Assembly (NCBI GenBank): GCA_017521195.1
Contig: JAFXGP010000065.1
Coordinates: 1-64,000, forward strand
Direction of reading: 5' to 3'
From: Lachnospiraceae bacterium
GTDB lineage: Bacteria; Bacillota; Clostridia; Lachnospirales; Lachnospiraceae
Length of the DNA: 64,000 nucleotides
In this document: positions 36,354-45,125 of the stretch, piece after piece
How positions within the stretch are numbered: position 1 is the stretch's first letter
How the letters are laid out: each line of letters opens with the position of its first letter
Made by a program: the position numbers and the translations under genes
The notes under the pieces: model-generated
What the model was told of the DNA's origin: nothing
What the model saw: only the letters and a program-made list of their open reading frames with translations
Database searches by the model: none

Positions 36354-36837
36354 AAATGAAACATCATTTGAATTTGATTTTGACTGGGAAGCCGTATATC
36401 AGGAAGTTGCTCTTGCAGTTTTAGATAGCGAAGGCTGTCCATATGAAACAGAAGTAAATCTTTTATTAACAGATAATGAAGGAATTCATGAATTTAATAA
36501 AGAAACACGTAATATAGATGCACCAACAGATGTTCTGTCTTATCCTAACGTAGAATATGATGTTCCCGGTAACTTTGATGTTGCAGAAGAACAGGAAGCC
36601 GGTTGTTTTAATCCCGATTCCGGAGAATTAATTTTGGGTGATATCATAATTTCAGTTGATAAAGTAATTACTCAGGCCAACGAGTATGGTCATAGTCCCA
36701 AACGTGAATTTGCATTTTTGGTTGCACACAGCATGTTACATTTATCCGGTTATGACCATATGACACCGGAAGAAGAACAGGAAATGATAAAAAAACAGGA
36801 GTTAGTTTTAAATACACTTGGAATAACAAGAGACTAA
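36337..36837 (+). CDS. ybeY: endoribonuclease YbeY
   Basis: A 166-residue metal-dependent RNase that matures 16S rRNA and monitors ribosomes. The zinc motif HSMLHLSGYDH gives His131, His135 and His141. ATG 36337 is preferred because GAGGAG at 36321-36326 lies ten bases before it; an in-frame ATG-less extension upstream overlaps this site. It overlaps the end of the PgpH-like gene by 17 bases. An internal acidic insert (about 70-96) is typical of clostridial members. Confidence 0.95.
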   Translation: MTFYAENETSFEFDFDWEAVYQEVALAVLDSEGCPYETEVNLLLTDNEGIHEFNKETRNIDAPTDVLSYPNVEYDVPGNFDVAEEQEAGCFNPDSGELILGDIIISVDKVITQANEYGHSPKREFAFLVAHSMLHLSGYDHMTPEEEQEMIKKQELVLNTLGITRD

Positions 36838-36853
36838 ACCAAAGAGAGGTTTT

Positions 36854-38260
36854 ATGACAAATACTAAGAAACAAGAAACAAAACGCAATGGAAAATCATT
36901 ATATATGGATATAAGCTTTTTAGGTCCCTTGATTTTCCTTTTATTCCGCATTCCAATTACCAATATTATAGGAAATGAAGGAAATGGATATTTTGCATTT
37001 TCCTGGGAATTATATACCGTCTTAGGGTTATTTTTCGGACATTGTTTTTCCTCTGTCATCAGTGAAATGGTTCGGAAAAGAGTACGGAAAAATCAATATC
37101 ATAACAGCAGCAGTATACTTACCACTTCCCTGATACTTGGAATTATTGCATCACTTCTTGGATGCATAATATTTTATTTTGTCTCAGATGCTTTATTAGG
37201 ATTTCTATCTATGAAATTATCCGGCATCAGTTTCAGATTATTAGGAATTTTATTAATATTCAGTTCCTTGTCAGGTATCTTTTGCGGATATTTTGAAGGT
37301 ATCGGAACCAATGTTCCAACTACATTTTCAAAAATACTTAAAGGTTTTATCAGCGGTACGGGAGCACTTATTTTTACATCTGCCTTAACTAAATACGGTT
37401 CAAAAGTTGGTGCTTTGCTTTACAATGCCCAATATAAACCTGCCTTTGGTGCTACCGGAATTGTAGCCGGTTGTATCTGTGGTACTATTTTTTCTTTATT
37501 ATTCTTAATTGTAATTAATCTGATATATCAGGTACCATTAAAGCAATTATTAAAAAAAGATACAATTACAGAACAGGATTCATTCCTTCGGATTTTCAAA
37601 GAAATGAGTAAATTATTCTTAATTTCATTCCTTGAAGTTGCCTTTTTTAACATCTTCCGCATTGTAAATATGTGGTTATATATTAAAACTACTGTACTTA
37701 CCGATGGCAAGGATAAAATAGTTCAGTATTTAGGTTCTTATCACGGCAAAGTATTAGTATTCACGACCTGTATCATTCTTCTTATATTTATTTTCACAGG
37801 TCGTAATATCCGTAGAATACAAAAAAATTATCGTAGAAATAACATGGCTAATTGTTGGAATTTCTTTTGTGAAGATATAAAACAACTTTTAATGTTAACA
37901 CTTCCTGCTGCATTAATTTTAGCTGTTTTCGGTAAAAATATTTTTACATTCATCTATAAATCTGCCGGAAATATTGAGATAACCATGTTACAAATAGGAT
38001 GTATAAATATTATTCTTGTTTCTTTTGCGGTATATATGTATCGTGTATTAAAAAAATTGGATATGAAGATTTTGTTAATTCTGATTCCAACGATAGCATT
38101 TGTAATTCAAACATTGGTAATGTCCTTTATTGTTAAATTACCTACTATAGGAGCTTTATCTTTGATTATTTCCGAAATGATCTTTTGGCTATTGATTGTA
38201 AGTATGGAGTTACTTTTATCCATAAAAACACTCAAACCAAGAGTAAATATTAATAATTAA
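36854..38260 (+). CDS. MATE/SpoVB-like membrane flippase
   Basis: A 468-residue polytopic protein with about 12-14 membrane helices and the arrangement of the MOP flippase superfamily, to which SpoVB and MurJ belong. The early segment (FRIPITNIIGNEGNGYFAF) resembles the conserved G-x-x-x-G-YF motif after helix one in SpoVB-type proteins. It may export a lipid-linked glycan. It follows ybeY by 16 bp with an AGAGAGG site. Substrate unknown. Confidence 0.65.
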   Translation: MTNTKKQETKRNGKSLYMDISFLGPLIFLLFRIPITNIIGNEGNGYFAFSWELYTVLGLFFGHCFSSVISEMVRKRVRKNQYHNSSSILTTSLILGIIASLLGCIIFYFVSDALLGFLSMKLSGISFRLLGILLIFSSLSGIFCGYFEGIGTNVPTTFSKILKGFISGTGALIFTSALTKYGSKVGALLYNAQYKPAFGATGIVAGCICGTIFSLLFLIVINLIYQVPLKQLLKKDTITEQDSFLRIFKEMSKLFLISFLEVAFFNIFRIVNMWLYIKTTVLTDGKDKIVQYLGSYHGKVLVFTTCIILLIFIFTGRNIRRIQKNYRRNNMANCWNFFCEDIKQLLMLTLPAALILAVFGKNIFTFIYKSAGNIEITMLQIGCINIILVSFAVYMYRVLKKLDMKILLILIPTIAFVIQTLVMSFIVKLPTIGALSLIISEMIFWLLIVSMELLLSIKTLKPRVNINN

Positions 38261-38319
38261 AGTATAAAATAAACATTTTAAGCTGATACTATTCAAAAAA
38301 AGAAAGTTGATGTAAATTA

Positions 38320-38937
38320 ATGAAAATTTTGAAAAGTATTGGCTTATATTTTGTATATCCGTTTGCGACTTTTATTTTAGGTATATTAACACATATAGGA
38401 TACCTGAACTATTTTTATCCAAATAAATATACCCTTCAGGAAAATCTGTATATAGAAGAGGAGCTTATCACTCACGAAAGCGCCTCTGTATCTCCCGGGA
38501 TTACTTCCTGTGACACCGTATATATTCTCACAGAATATAACATTACTGATAATTCCAAGAGAGAACACCAGGAACAACTTCCGGATATGTATCTGGGGAT
38601 GACTCGTGAATCCTTAGAAAGTGCTTTAAATGAATATCAACAAAATCCGACCTTAGAAGATATTGAAAAAGGATTTTGCAGCATCCAATTAGAAAGTTTT
38701 TCTTCTTCCGAGATACACATTAGTAAGATTTATCAACCAAAAGAAGAATTGGGATATTTTTTAATGGTTATGGATGGTAAAATTGTTGTAATGCATGCTG
38801 ATAAAGAAACCATTTATCTTACTACAGACATTTATGCCGATGCATTATCCGACTCTTTAAAACAGGAATTACTTCTCGGAAAATATATACTTGATATAGA
38901 CGAACTCTATGGATTCTTAGAATCCTATACAAGTTAA
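38320..38937 (+). CDS. signal-anchored protein, BofC-like C terminus
   Basis: A 205-residue protein with one N-terminal hydrophobic span (about 7-30) and an extracytoplasmic domain. The second half (GYFLMVMDGKIVVMHADKE, then a run ending in DELYGFLESY) resembles the C-terminal domain of BofC-type proteins, which inhibit a protease during sporulation. The match is from pattern memory only and is tentative. The ribosome site is weak (AAAGAAAG, distant). Confidence 0.55.
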   Translation: MKILKSIGLYFVYPFATFILGILTHIGYLNYFYPNKYTLQENLYIEEELITHESASVSPGITSCDTVYILTEYNITDNSKREHQEQLPDMYLGMTRESLESALNEYQQNPTLEDIEKGFCSIQLESFSSSEIHISKIYQPKEELGYFLMVMDGKIVVMHADKETIYLTTDIYADALSDSLKQELLLGKYILDIDELYGFLESYTS

Positions 38938-38987
38938 TTAAAACAGATATCTATATTTATTCAAAATGAAATGGAGACCATAACATT

Positions 38988-40214
38988 ATGAAAATCGGAA
39001 TCATCGGTGGAGGCGCCTCCGGTCTTATCGCTGCAATAACAGCTACAAAAAATGGGGCAGAGGTAACGATAATTGAAAGAAAAGAGCGCGTTGGCAAGAA
39101 AATTCTTGCAACCGGAAATGGAAAATGCAATTTCACCAATCATCTAATGAGTTCTCTTGACTTCAATAGTCAAAAAGAAAATATTTTCGATGACTATATA
39201 GGTCAATTTGGTAAAAATGATGTTATTTCAATGTTTGAAAACATGGGAATGTTAACAAAAAACAAAAATGGTTATATGTATCCCCGTTCCGAACAAGCAT
39301 CTACCGTTCTTGATTTATTACGTATCAAGCTTAAAGAATTAAATATTTCTATTTTAACTCAAAATTACCCACATTCTATTCAAAAGAAGAAAAAAACTTT
39401 TGAAATTATACTGGACAATCGGCAAAAGCTTTATTTTGACCGTATTATATTGGCTTGTGGCAGTTTTGCAGGCGAAAAGAACAGAGATGACTACACAGGT
39501 TATACATATGCAAAAAGTTTTGGACATACTTTAGTTCCTGTAGTACCGGCCTTAGTTCAGGTGCGCGCTAAAGGAAAAGAATTCAAATCAATTTCCGGTG
39601 TAAGATGTGATGCTAACATTTCTTTATATATAGATAACCGGTTAATCACTACTGAATTTGGGGAATTACAGCTTACAGACTACGGAATTTCAGGAATTCC
39701 CGTATTTCAATTAAGCCGTCATGTTTCTTATGGCATTTATAACAAGAATACAGTAACTGCAACTATTGATTTTTTACCGGAATATACACCGGAAGAATGG
39801 AAGAATTTTGTATCCGACAAATGGAAAACAGCACAAAAATCTATCACGGCAGAAGAATTTTTCCAAGGTTTTTTAAATAAAAAACTCAATTTAATGTTTT
39901 TAAAACTCTCCGGAATCAAAGCCGAAACACCTTTAAAAAACTTGAAGTTTTCTCAAATAGAAGAAGTAATCTTGCATATGAAGTGTTGGAAAATTGAAAT
40001 TGAGGGAACTAATCCTTATGAAAATGCTCAGGTATGTGCCGGCGGTGTTTCCATGGATGAAATTACACTTCAAATGGAATCCAAACTTGTTACGGGACTT
40101 TACTTTGCCGGAGAACTTTTAGATGTAGACGGCAGATGTGGCGGTTATAATCTGCAATGGGCATGGACCAGTGGATATCTGGCAGGAATTGCAGCTGCTA
40201 AAACATTAAAATAA
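38988..40214 (+). CDS. HI0933/BaiN-like flavoprotein oxidoreductase
   Basis: A 408-residue FAD protein. The dinucleotide site GIIGGGASGL (4-13) is followed by the family signature KKILATGNGKCNFTN, and the C terminus has GLYFAGELLDVDGRCGGYNLQWAW. Members include BaiN, a bile-acid dehydroxylation reductase, but most are uncharacterised, so the substrate cannot be assigned. It is followed after 14 bp by another FAD oxidoreductase. Confidence 0.88.
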   Translation: MKIGIIGGGASGLIAAITATKNGAEVTIIERKERVGKKILATGNGKCNFTNHLMSSLDFNSQKENIFDDYIGQFGKNDVISMFENMGMLTKNKNGYMYPRSEQASTVLDLLRIKLKELNISILTQNYPHSIQKKKKTFEIILDNRQKLYFDRIILACGSFAGEKNRDDYTGYTYAKSFGHTLVPVVPALVQVRAKGKEFKSISGVRCDANISLYIDNRLITTEFGELQLTDYGISGIPVFQLSRHVSYGIYNKNTVTATIDFLPEYTPEEWKNFVSDKWKTAQKSITAEEFFQGFLNKKLNLMFLKLSGIKAETPLKNLKFSQIEEVILHMKCWKIEIEGTNPYENAQVCAGGVSMDEITLQMESKLVTGLYFAGELLDVDGRCGGYNLQWAWTSGYLAGIAAAKTLK

Positions 40215-40228
40215 AAAGGATATTATTT

Positions 40229-41854
40229 ATGATTCGAATTCAACAACTCAATCTGGAAATTCCTTCTTTTCAAACAGAAGAAGAATATGATAACTACCAG
40301 AAGATTCAAATAGAAAAAAAGATTATTAAACTATTAAAAATAAATACTAAGGATATACTTTCTTGGGAAATCATCAGGCGTTCTCTGGATGCACGCAAGA
40401 AACCCACTTTGTTTTACAGTTACATAGTTGATGTTTCCGTAAAAAATGAAGCTGAAATTCTAAAAAGATGTAAACAAAAGAATGTTTCTTCTGTTACTCC
40501 TCAAGAATATGTTTTCCCGCAAGTAAATTCTCCTTCAGACAATCCTCGTCCGGTTATTGTAGGTTTAGGACCGGCCGGCTTATTTTGCGGATATTATCTT
40601 GCAAAAAACGGCTATAAACCGATTATTTTAGAACGGGGCAAACAAGTAGAGCAACGTTTACAGGATGTAGAAGAGTTTTGGAATACCGGAGTGTTAAATA
40701 CAACATCTAACGTTCAGTTTGGCGAAGGCGGTGCAGGGACCTTTTCCGATGGCAAATTGAATACCCTTGTAAAAGACAAATATGGACGCAACAAAGAAGT
40801 TTTGAAGGTATTTGTAGAAAACGGGGCTCCCGATAAGATTCTATATGTTCAGAAACCTCATATAGGAACTGATATCCTTATGGATGTAGTCCGTAATATG
40901 CGTAATAAAATGTTAAAATGGGGTGCCGAGATTCATTACGAGACAAAAATGACGGAAATATTGCAGAATAATGGCGAAATTGCAGGAGTTAAAACAGAAA
41001 AAGGAGATATTTTCCTTACAAATGCAGTTGTCCTTGCCATTGGACATAGTGCACGAGATACTTTTTATATGTGCCATAATGCAAATATCTCCATGGAAGC
41101 CAAATCTTTTGCTGTAGGATTCCGAGTTGAACATCCGCAAGAATTGATTAATATACAACAATATGGAGAACAATATCCTGATTGCCTTCCTACCGCAGCT
41201 TATAAAGTTACTGCAAAATCCGATAACGGAAGAGGAGTTTATTCTTTCTGTATGTGTCCGGGAGGCTACGTTGTTAATGCCAGCAGTGAAGAAGGTCTTT
41301 TGGCAATCAACGGTATGAGTTATAGTAAGAGAGACGGCAATAATGCCAACAGTGCAATTATTATTTCTGTTACTCCGGAAGATTTTAGTGGACAAGGTCC
41401 TTTATCTGGGGTAGAATTTCAACGTCAGATTGAAAAAAAGGCTTATGAAGCAGGAAACGGAAAAATTCCGGTTCAGTATTACAAAGATTTCAAGAACAAA
41501 TCAGAACATAAAGGACAGATTCCGGATAATTTTACTCCTGCTATAAAAGGACTATATACTTTTGGTAATGTAAACGAAATCTTACCACCGGATTTAAACC
41601 AATCTTTTATTCAGGGTATGGAACATTTCCATAAAATTATTCCCGGCTTTGCAGACGATTTGGCTCTGATTTCAGGAATCGAAAGCAGAACTTCCTCCCC
41701 GCTGCGTATTCACCGTGACGAATACGGGCAATCTCCATCTTTGAGAGGATTATATCCCTGCGGAGAAGGTGCAGGTTATGCCGGCGGAATCACATCCGCA
41801 GCCATGGATGGACTCTATGTGGCAGAAAGAATTGTTTTAAATCAGAAATCTTAG
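40229..41854 (+). CDS. FAD-dependent oxidoreductase (COG2509 type)
   Basis: A 541-residue flavoprotein with an N-terminal alpha/beta domain of about 95 residues (the pattern with RRSLDARKKP) and then an FAD domain beginning at GLGPAGLFCGYYLAKNG. Further signatures are NVQFGEGGAGTFSDGKL and the C-terminal GEGAGYAGGITSAAMDG. The family is widespread in anaerobes and its electron acceptor and substrate are unknown. Weak AAAGGA ribosome site. Confidence 0.87.
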   Translation: MIRIQQLNLEIPSFQTEEEYDNYQKIQIEKKIIKLLKINTKDILSWEIIRRSLDARKKPTLFYSYIVDVSVKNEAEILKRCKQKNVSSVTPQEYVFPQVNSPSDNPRPVIVGLGPAGLFCGYYLAKNGYKPIILERGKQVEQRLQDVEEFWNTGVLNTTSNVQFGEGGAGTFSDGKLNTLVKDKYGRNKEVLKVFVENGAPDKILYVQKPHIGTDILMDVVRNMRNKMLKWGAEIHYETKMTEILQNNGEIAGVKTEKGDIFLTNAVVLAIGHSARDTFYMCHNANISMEAKSFAVGFRVEHPQELINIQQYGEQYPDCLPTAAYKVTAKSDNGRGVYSFCMCPGGYVVNASSEEGLLAINGMSYSKRDGNNANSAIIISVTPEDFSGQGPLSGVEFQRQIEKKAYEAGNGKIPVQYYKDFKNKSEHKGQIPDNFTPAIKGLYTFGNVNEILPPDLNQSFIQGMEHFHKIIPGFADDLALISGIESRTSSPLRIHRDEYGQSPSLRGLYPCGEGAGYAGGITSAAMDGLYVAERIVLNQKS

Positions 41855-41903
41855 TCTTTCATACAAAATACAATTACTTACAGACAAAAGAAAGGAAGTT
41901 TTT

Positions 41904-42766
41904 ATGACTTCAGACATCAGAGAATTTATAAAAGATAAAAAAAGAATTGTAATAAAAATCGGCTCTTCTTCTCTGCAGCATAAAGAAACCGGCGATTTAG
42001 ATTATACCAAAATCGAAGTACTTGTAAGAGAACTTTGTAACCTTAGAAATCAGGGAAAAGATGTAATCTTAGTTACCAGTGGTGCCATTGCTGTAGGAAA
42101 AAAAGCCATTGGTCTCAATAAATTAGAACAGGAAAAGGGGCACTTAGGTATCAAGCAGGCCTGCGCTGCTGTAGGACAGGCAAAATTAATGATGATTTAC
42201 CAGAAAATATTTGCAGAATACAATCAGGTAGCAGCACAGATTCTTATGACCAAAGATACCATCGTAAACGAATTTAACAGGGAAAATGCAGAAAATACTT
42301 TTTCTGAACTCTTAAATCTTGGTGTAATACCTGTTGTAAATGAAAATGATACCGTTGCTACGTATGAAATTGTTATCGGTGATAATGATACATTGTCCGC
42401 CATCGTTACAGGACTTACCGGTGCCGACCTTCTGATTCTGCTGTCCGATATTGACGGATTATACACAGATGATCCAAGAACCAATCCTAATGCCGAATTT
42501 ATTGAAGTGGTAGAACACCTTACGGAAGAACATTTACAGATGGGCAAAAAGAGTACCGGTAGCAGTGTGGGTACCGGCGGCATGAATACAAAATGATTGC
42601 TGCTCAGATTGCTACAAATATGGGCGCCGATATGATCATTGCAAATAGTTCTGATATCCGTATTGTTCATAGAATTATGGACGGAAGAAAAATAGGAACC
42701 TTATTTAAGGGTCAGAAAAACAAAGACTTTGACATGATTGAATATGTTAAAAATTTACATCACTAA
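41904..42766 (+). pseudogene. proB: glutamate 5-kinase, frameshifted near the 3' end
   Basis: ProB phosphorylates glutamate in proline synthesis. The first reading frame (41904-42596, 230 residues) holds the amino-acid kinase core: KIGSSSL, SGAIAVG, NENDTVA, LLSDIDGLYT and GTGGMNTK. It then meets TGA at 42594-42596. In the -1 frame an ATG at 42593 opens a 57-codon frame to 42766 that continues the family sequence (IAAQIATNMGADMIIAN, then GTLF). Joined, they give about 287 residues, normal for a ProB without PUA domain. The shift occurs at a run of four A bases (42590-42593), so one lost A is the simplest cause; a sequencing error or recoding is possible. No proA follows. An AAAGGAAG site precedes the start. 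Confidence 0.85.
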
Positions 42767-42783
42767 TTATCAAAGGAGATATT

Positions 42784-43017
42784 ATGACACCTACTAACAT
42801 GGAAGAAAAAATCAAACGAATTAATGAATTATATCATAAAGCAAAAGCAGAAGGTTTAACACCGGATGAAACAAAAGAACAGCAGGAGCTTAGAAGTGAA
42901 TATATCGCTAATATCCGCGCAAGTTTACGCGGACAATTAAACAACATAGATATTCAGAATGAAGATGGCAGTGTGGAAAATTTAGGTGAAAAATTTGGAC
43001 AAAAAAAAGCTCATTAG
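42784..43017 (+). CDS. ynzC: DUF896 (YnzC) family protein
   Basis: A 77-residue helical protein of the YnzC/DUF896 family. The signature KRINELYHKAKAEGLT and the EQQELRSEYI segment are intact. Its function is poorly defined; Bacillus homologues are linked to the SOS regulon. An AAAGGAGA site precedes the ATG. The next gene overlaps its 3' end. Confidence 0.92.
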   Translation: MTPTNMEEKIKRINELYHKAKAEGLTPDETKEQQELRSEYIANIRASLRGQLNNIDIQNEDGSVENLGEKFGQKKAH

Positions 43018-43558
43018 AAAAGAACTTTTAAATAAAAGGAATTCTTTACCACAGGAACAATGCCAAAAATATAGTAAACTGATAGAAAATCGTCTTCTGT
43101 CATTACCTATATATCAAAAAGCTGATGTTTTATTAATCTATGCAAGTTATCGGAACGAAGTATCTACTTACGGAATTATAGAACATGCTCTTAATAATTC
43201 CAAAAAAGTATATTGCCCTAAAGTTTTAGAACCGGGAATTATGAACTTCTATGAAATCCGTTCTTTAAAAGATATTGTTGCAGGATACAGAAATATTCCG
43301 GAACCTATTGATACAAGTTGTATCTACAATTATAAAATGCCGGCAACAACTCTTATGATTATGCCTCTGGTAGGATACGATACCAACAAAACGCGCTTAG
43401 GATATGGTGGCGGTTTTTATGACCGGTATTTACAATGTTTTCTTTCTATGCCTAAAATTGCTTTGGGATATGAATGTCAAAAATATGAAACCTTTCTTCC
43501 TTCTGAAACAACCGACATTAAACCTGATTATATCCTTACAGAAGAAAATATGTTTTAG
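42995..43558 (+). CDS. 5-formyltetrahydrofolate cyclo-ligase
   Basis: A 187-residue enzyme that turns 5-formyl-THF into 5,10-methenyl-THF with ATP. The N-terminal KKLIRKELLNKRNSL and the C-terminal LGYGGGFYDRYL substrate loop are the family signature. The start is unclear: TTG 42995 has AGGTG six bases upstream and gives MDKKKLIRK, the usual N terminus, while GTG 42986 would add three residues. Both overlap ynzC, so the genes are translationally coupled. Confidence 0.9.
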   Translation: MDKKKLIRKELLNKRNSLPQEQCQKYSKLIENRLLSLPIYQKADVLLIYASYRNEVSTYGIIEHALNNSKKVYCPKVLEPGIMNFYEIRSLKDIVAGYRNIPEPIDTSCIYNYKMPATTLMIMPLVGYDTNKTRLGYGGGFYDRYLQCFLSMPKIALGYECQKYETFLPSETTDIKPDYILTEENMF

Positions 43559-43611
43559 ACTTTACACAATATAATACATTTTAAATATAAACTTAATATA
43601 TGGAGAAACAA

Positions 43612-45042
43612 ATGTTAAAAATTAGAGATAATGCTCCGGTAACCGAACCGGAAAGACAATATTATTTTATGGATATCTGCGCTCAGTATGTTACAAAATT
43701 GGAAGAAGAATTAGGACACAAACCTACATGTTGTGTTACCACATTCGGATGTCAGATGAATTCCCGTGACTCTGAAAAATTAGTAGGAATTCTGGAAAAA
43801 GTAGGATACAAAGTAATTGAAGAAGAAACCAAAGCAGATTTTGTTATCTACAATACCTGTACTGTTCGTGACAATGCCAATCAGCGTGTTTATGGGCGTC
43901 TTGGTGCCTTACATCATCAGAAAAAGAAAAATCCTAATATGAAAATTGCTCTTTGCGGTTGTATGATGCAGGAACCTTCCGTTATTGAGAAATTGAAAAA
44001 AAGCTATCGTTTTGTAGATTTGATCTTTGGAACCCATAATATTTATAAATTTGCAGAACTTCTTACTGCCACTTTTGAAGAAGATGGTATGGTAATTGAT
44101 ATTTGGAAAGATACTGACAAAATTGTAGAAGATTTACCGGTAGAACGAAAATATTTCTTTAAATCCGGTATTAATATTATGTTTGGATGCAACAATTTCT
44201 GCAGTTACTGTATCGTTCCTTATGTTCGCGGACGTGAACGAAGCCGAAATTCGGCTGATATTATCCGTGAAATCGAAAACCTTGTAAAAGAAGGTGTCGT
44301 TGAAGTTATGCTTCTGGGACAGAATGTAAATTCATATGGAAAAAATCTGGAAGATGACATTACTTTTGCAGGTTTACTTCAGAAAATCGAAGCTATCGAA
44401 GGATTGGAACGAATCCGTTTCATGACTTCCCACCCAAAGGATTTATCTGACGAATTAATTGAAGTTATGAAGAACTCAAAAAAAATCTGCAAACATCTTC
44501 ATCTTCCTATGCAGTCAGGTTCTACACGAATTTTAAAGGAAATGAACCGCAGATATACCAAGGAGTCTTATTTAGAACTGGCTGACAAAATTAAAAAGGC
44601 CATTCCTGACATTTCCTTAACTACAGATATCATTGTAGGCTTCCCCGGTGAGACTCACGAAGATGTAAATGAAACCATCGATGTGGTCAGAAAAGTCGGA
44701 TTTGACAATGCCTTTACGTTCATTTACTCCAAAAGAACCGGAACTCCTGCAGCAGCCATGGAAAATCAGGTTCCCGAAGAAATTGTTAAGAAAGAATTTA
44801 ACCGTGTACTGGAAGCTGTTCAGGAAGTTTCCAAGGAACGCACCGGCGGATTAGAAGGACAGGTAGTGGATGTATTATTTGAAGAAATCAATGACCATGA
44901 CAGTTCCATGTTAACCGGTCGAATGAGCAATAATACACTGGTTCATGCAGTAGCAGACAAATCCTTAATCGGTAAGATTCTTCCTGTAAAACTTGTGGAA
45001 TCCAAAGGTTTCTATTATATGGGAGAACTTGTTTTACAATAA
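43612..45042 (+). CDS. miaB: tRNA-2-methylthio-N6-dimethylallyladenosine synthase
   Basis: A 476-residue radical-SAM methylthiotransferase that modifies A37 of tRNAs after MiaA. The UPF0004 domain carries three Cys (in TFGCQMN, NTCTVR and LCGCMMQ) and the radical-SAM site CNNFCSYC is intact; a TRAM domain ends the protein. I chose ATG 43612 because GGAG at 43602-43605 lies six bases before it; ATG 43600 overlaps that site. Together with miaA downstream it covers both steps of the modification. Confidence 0.95.
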   Translation: MLKIRDNAPVTEPERQYYFMDICAQYVTKLEEELGHKPTCCVTTFGCQMNSRDSEKLVGILEKVGYKVIEEETKADFVIYNTCTVRDNANQRVYGRLGALHHQKKKNPNMKIALCGCMMQEPSVIEKLKKSYRFVDLIFGTHNIYKFAELLTATFEEDGMVIDIWKDTDKIVEDLPVERKYFFKSGINIMFGCNNFCSYCIVPYVRGRERSRNSADIIREIENLVKEGVVEVMLLGQNVNSYGKNLEDDITFAGLLQKIEAIEGLERIRFMTSHPKDLSDELIEVMKNSKKICKHLHLPMQSGSTRILKEMNRRYTKESYLELADKIKKAIPDISLTTDIIVGFPGETHEDVNETIDVVRKVGFDNAFTFIYSKRTGTPAAAMENQVPEEIVKKEFNRVLEAVQEVSKERTGGLEGQVVDVLFEEINDHDSSMLTGRMSNNTLVHAVADKSLIGKILPVKLVESKGFYYMGELVLQ

Positions 45043-45064
45043 GCAAAAAATATGATAAACTTTT

Positions 45065-45097
45065 AGCGGGTATGCCCTTGGACATACTCGCTTTTTT
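45065..45097 (+). terminator. terminator between miaB and mutS
   Basis: A 10-bp stem with one G-T pair (45065-45074 with 45083-45092) and an 8-base loop runs into six T bases. It suggests that mutS is partly or wholly transcribed separately from miaB. Confidence 0.88.
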
Positions 45098-45125
45098 AGT
45101 CGTATTTAGAAAGAGAGAAAAACAA

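Noticed and set aside
40913..41395. Open minus-strand frame of 160 codons
   Set aside because: It lies wholly inside the COG2509 oxidoreductase, has no ribosome site and no recognisable motif.
42224..42670. Open minus-strand frame of 148 codons
   Set aside because: It overlaps proB in antisense and has no ribosome site; it reflects codon bias of the kinase gene.
42593..42766. A separate 57-codon gene after proB
   Set aside because: Its sequence is the missing C terminus of glutamate 5-kinase, so it is a frameshift remnant rather than an independent gene.
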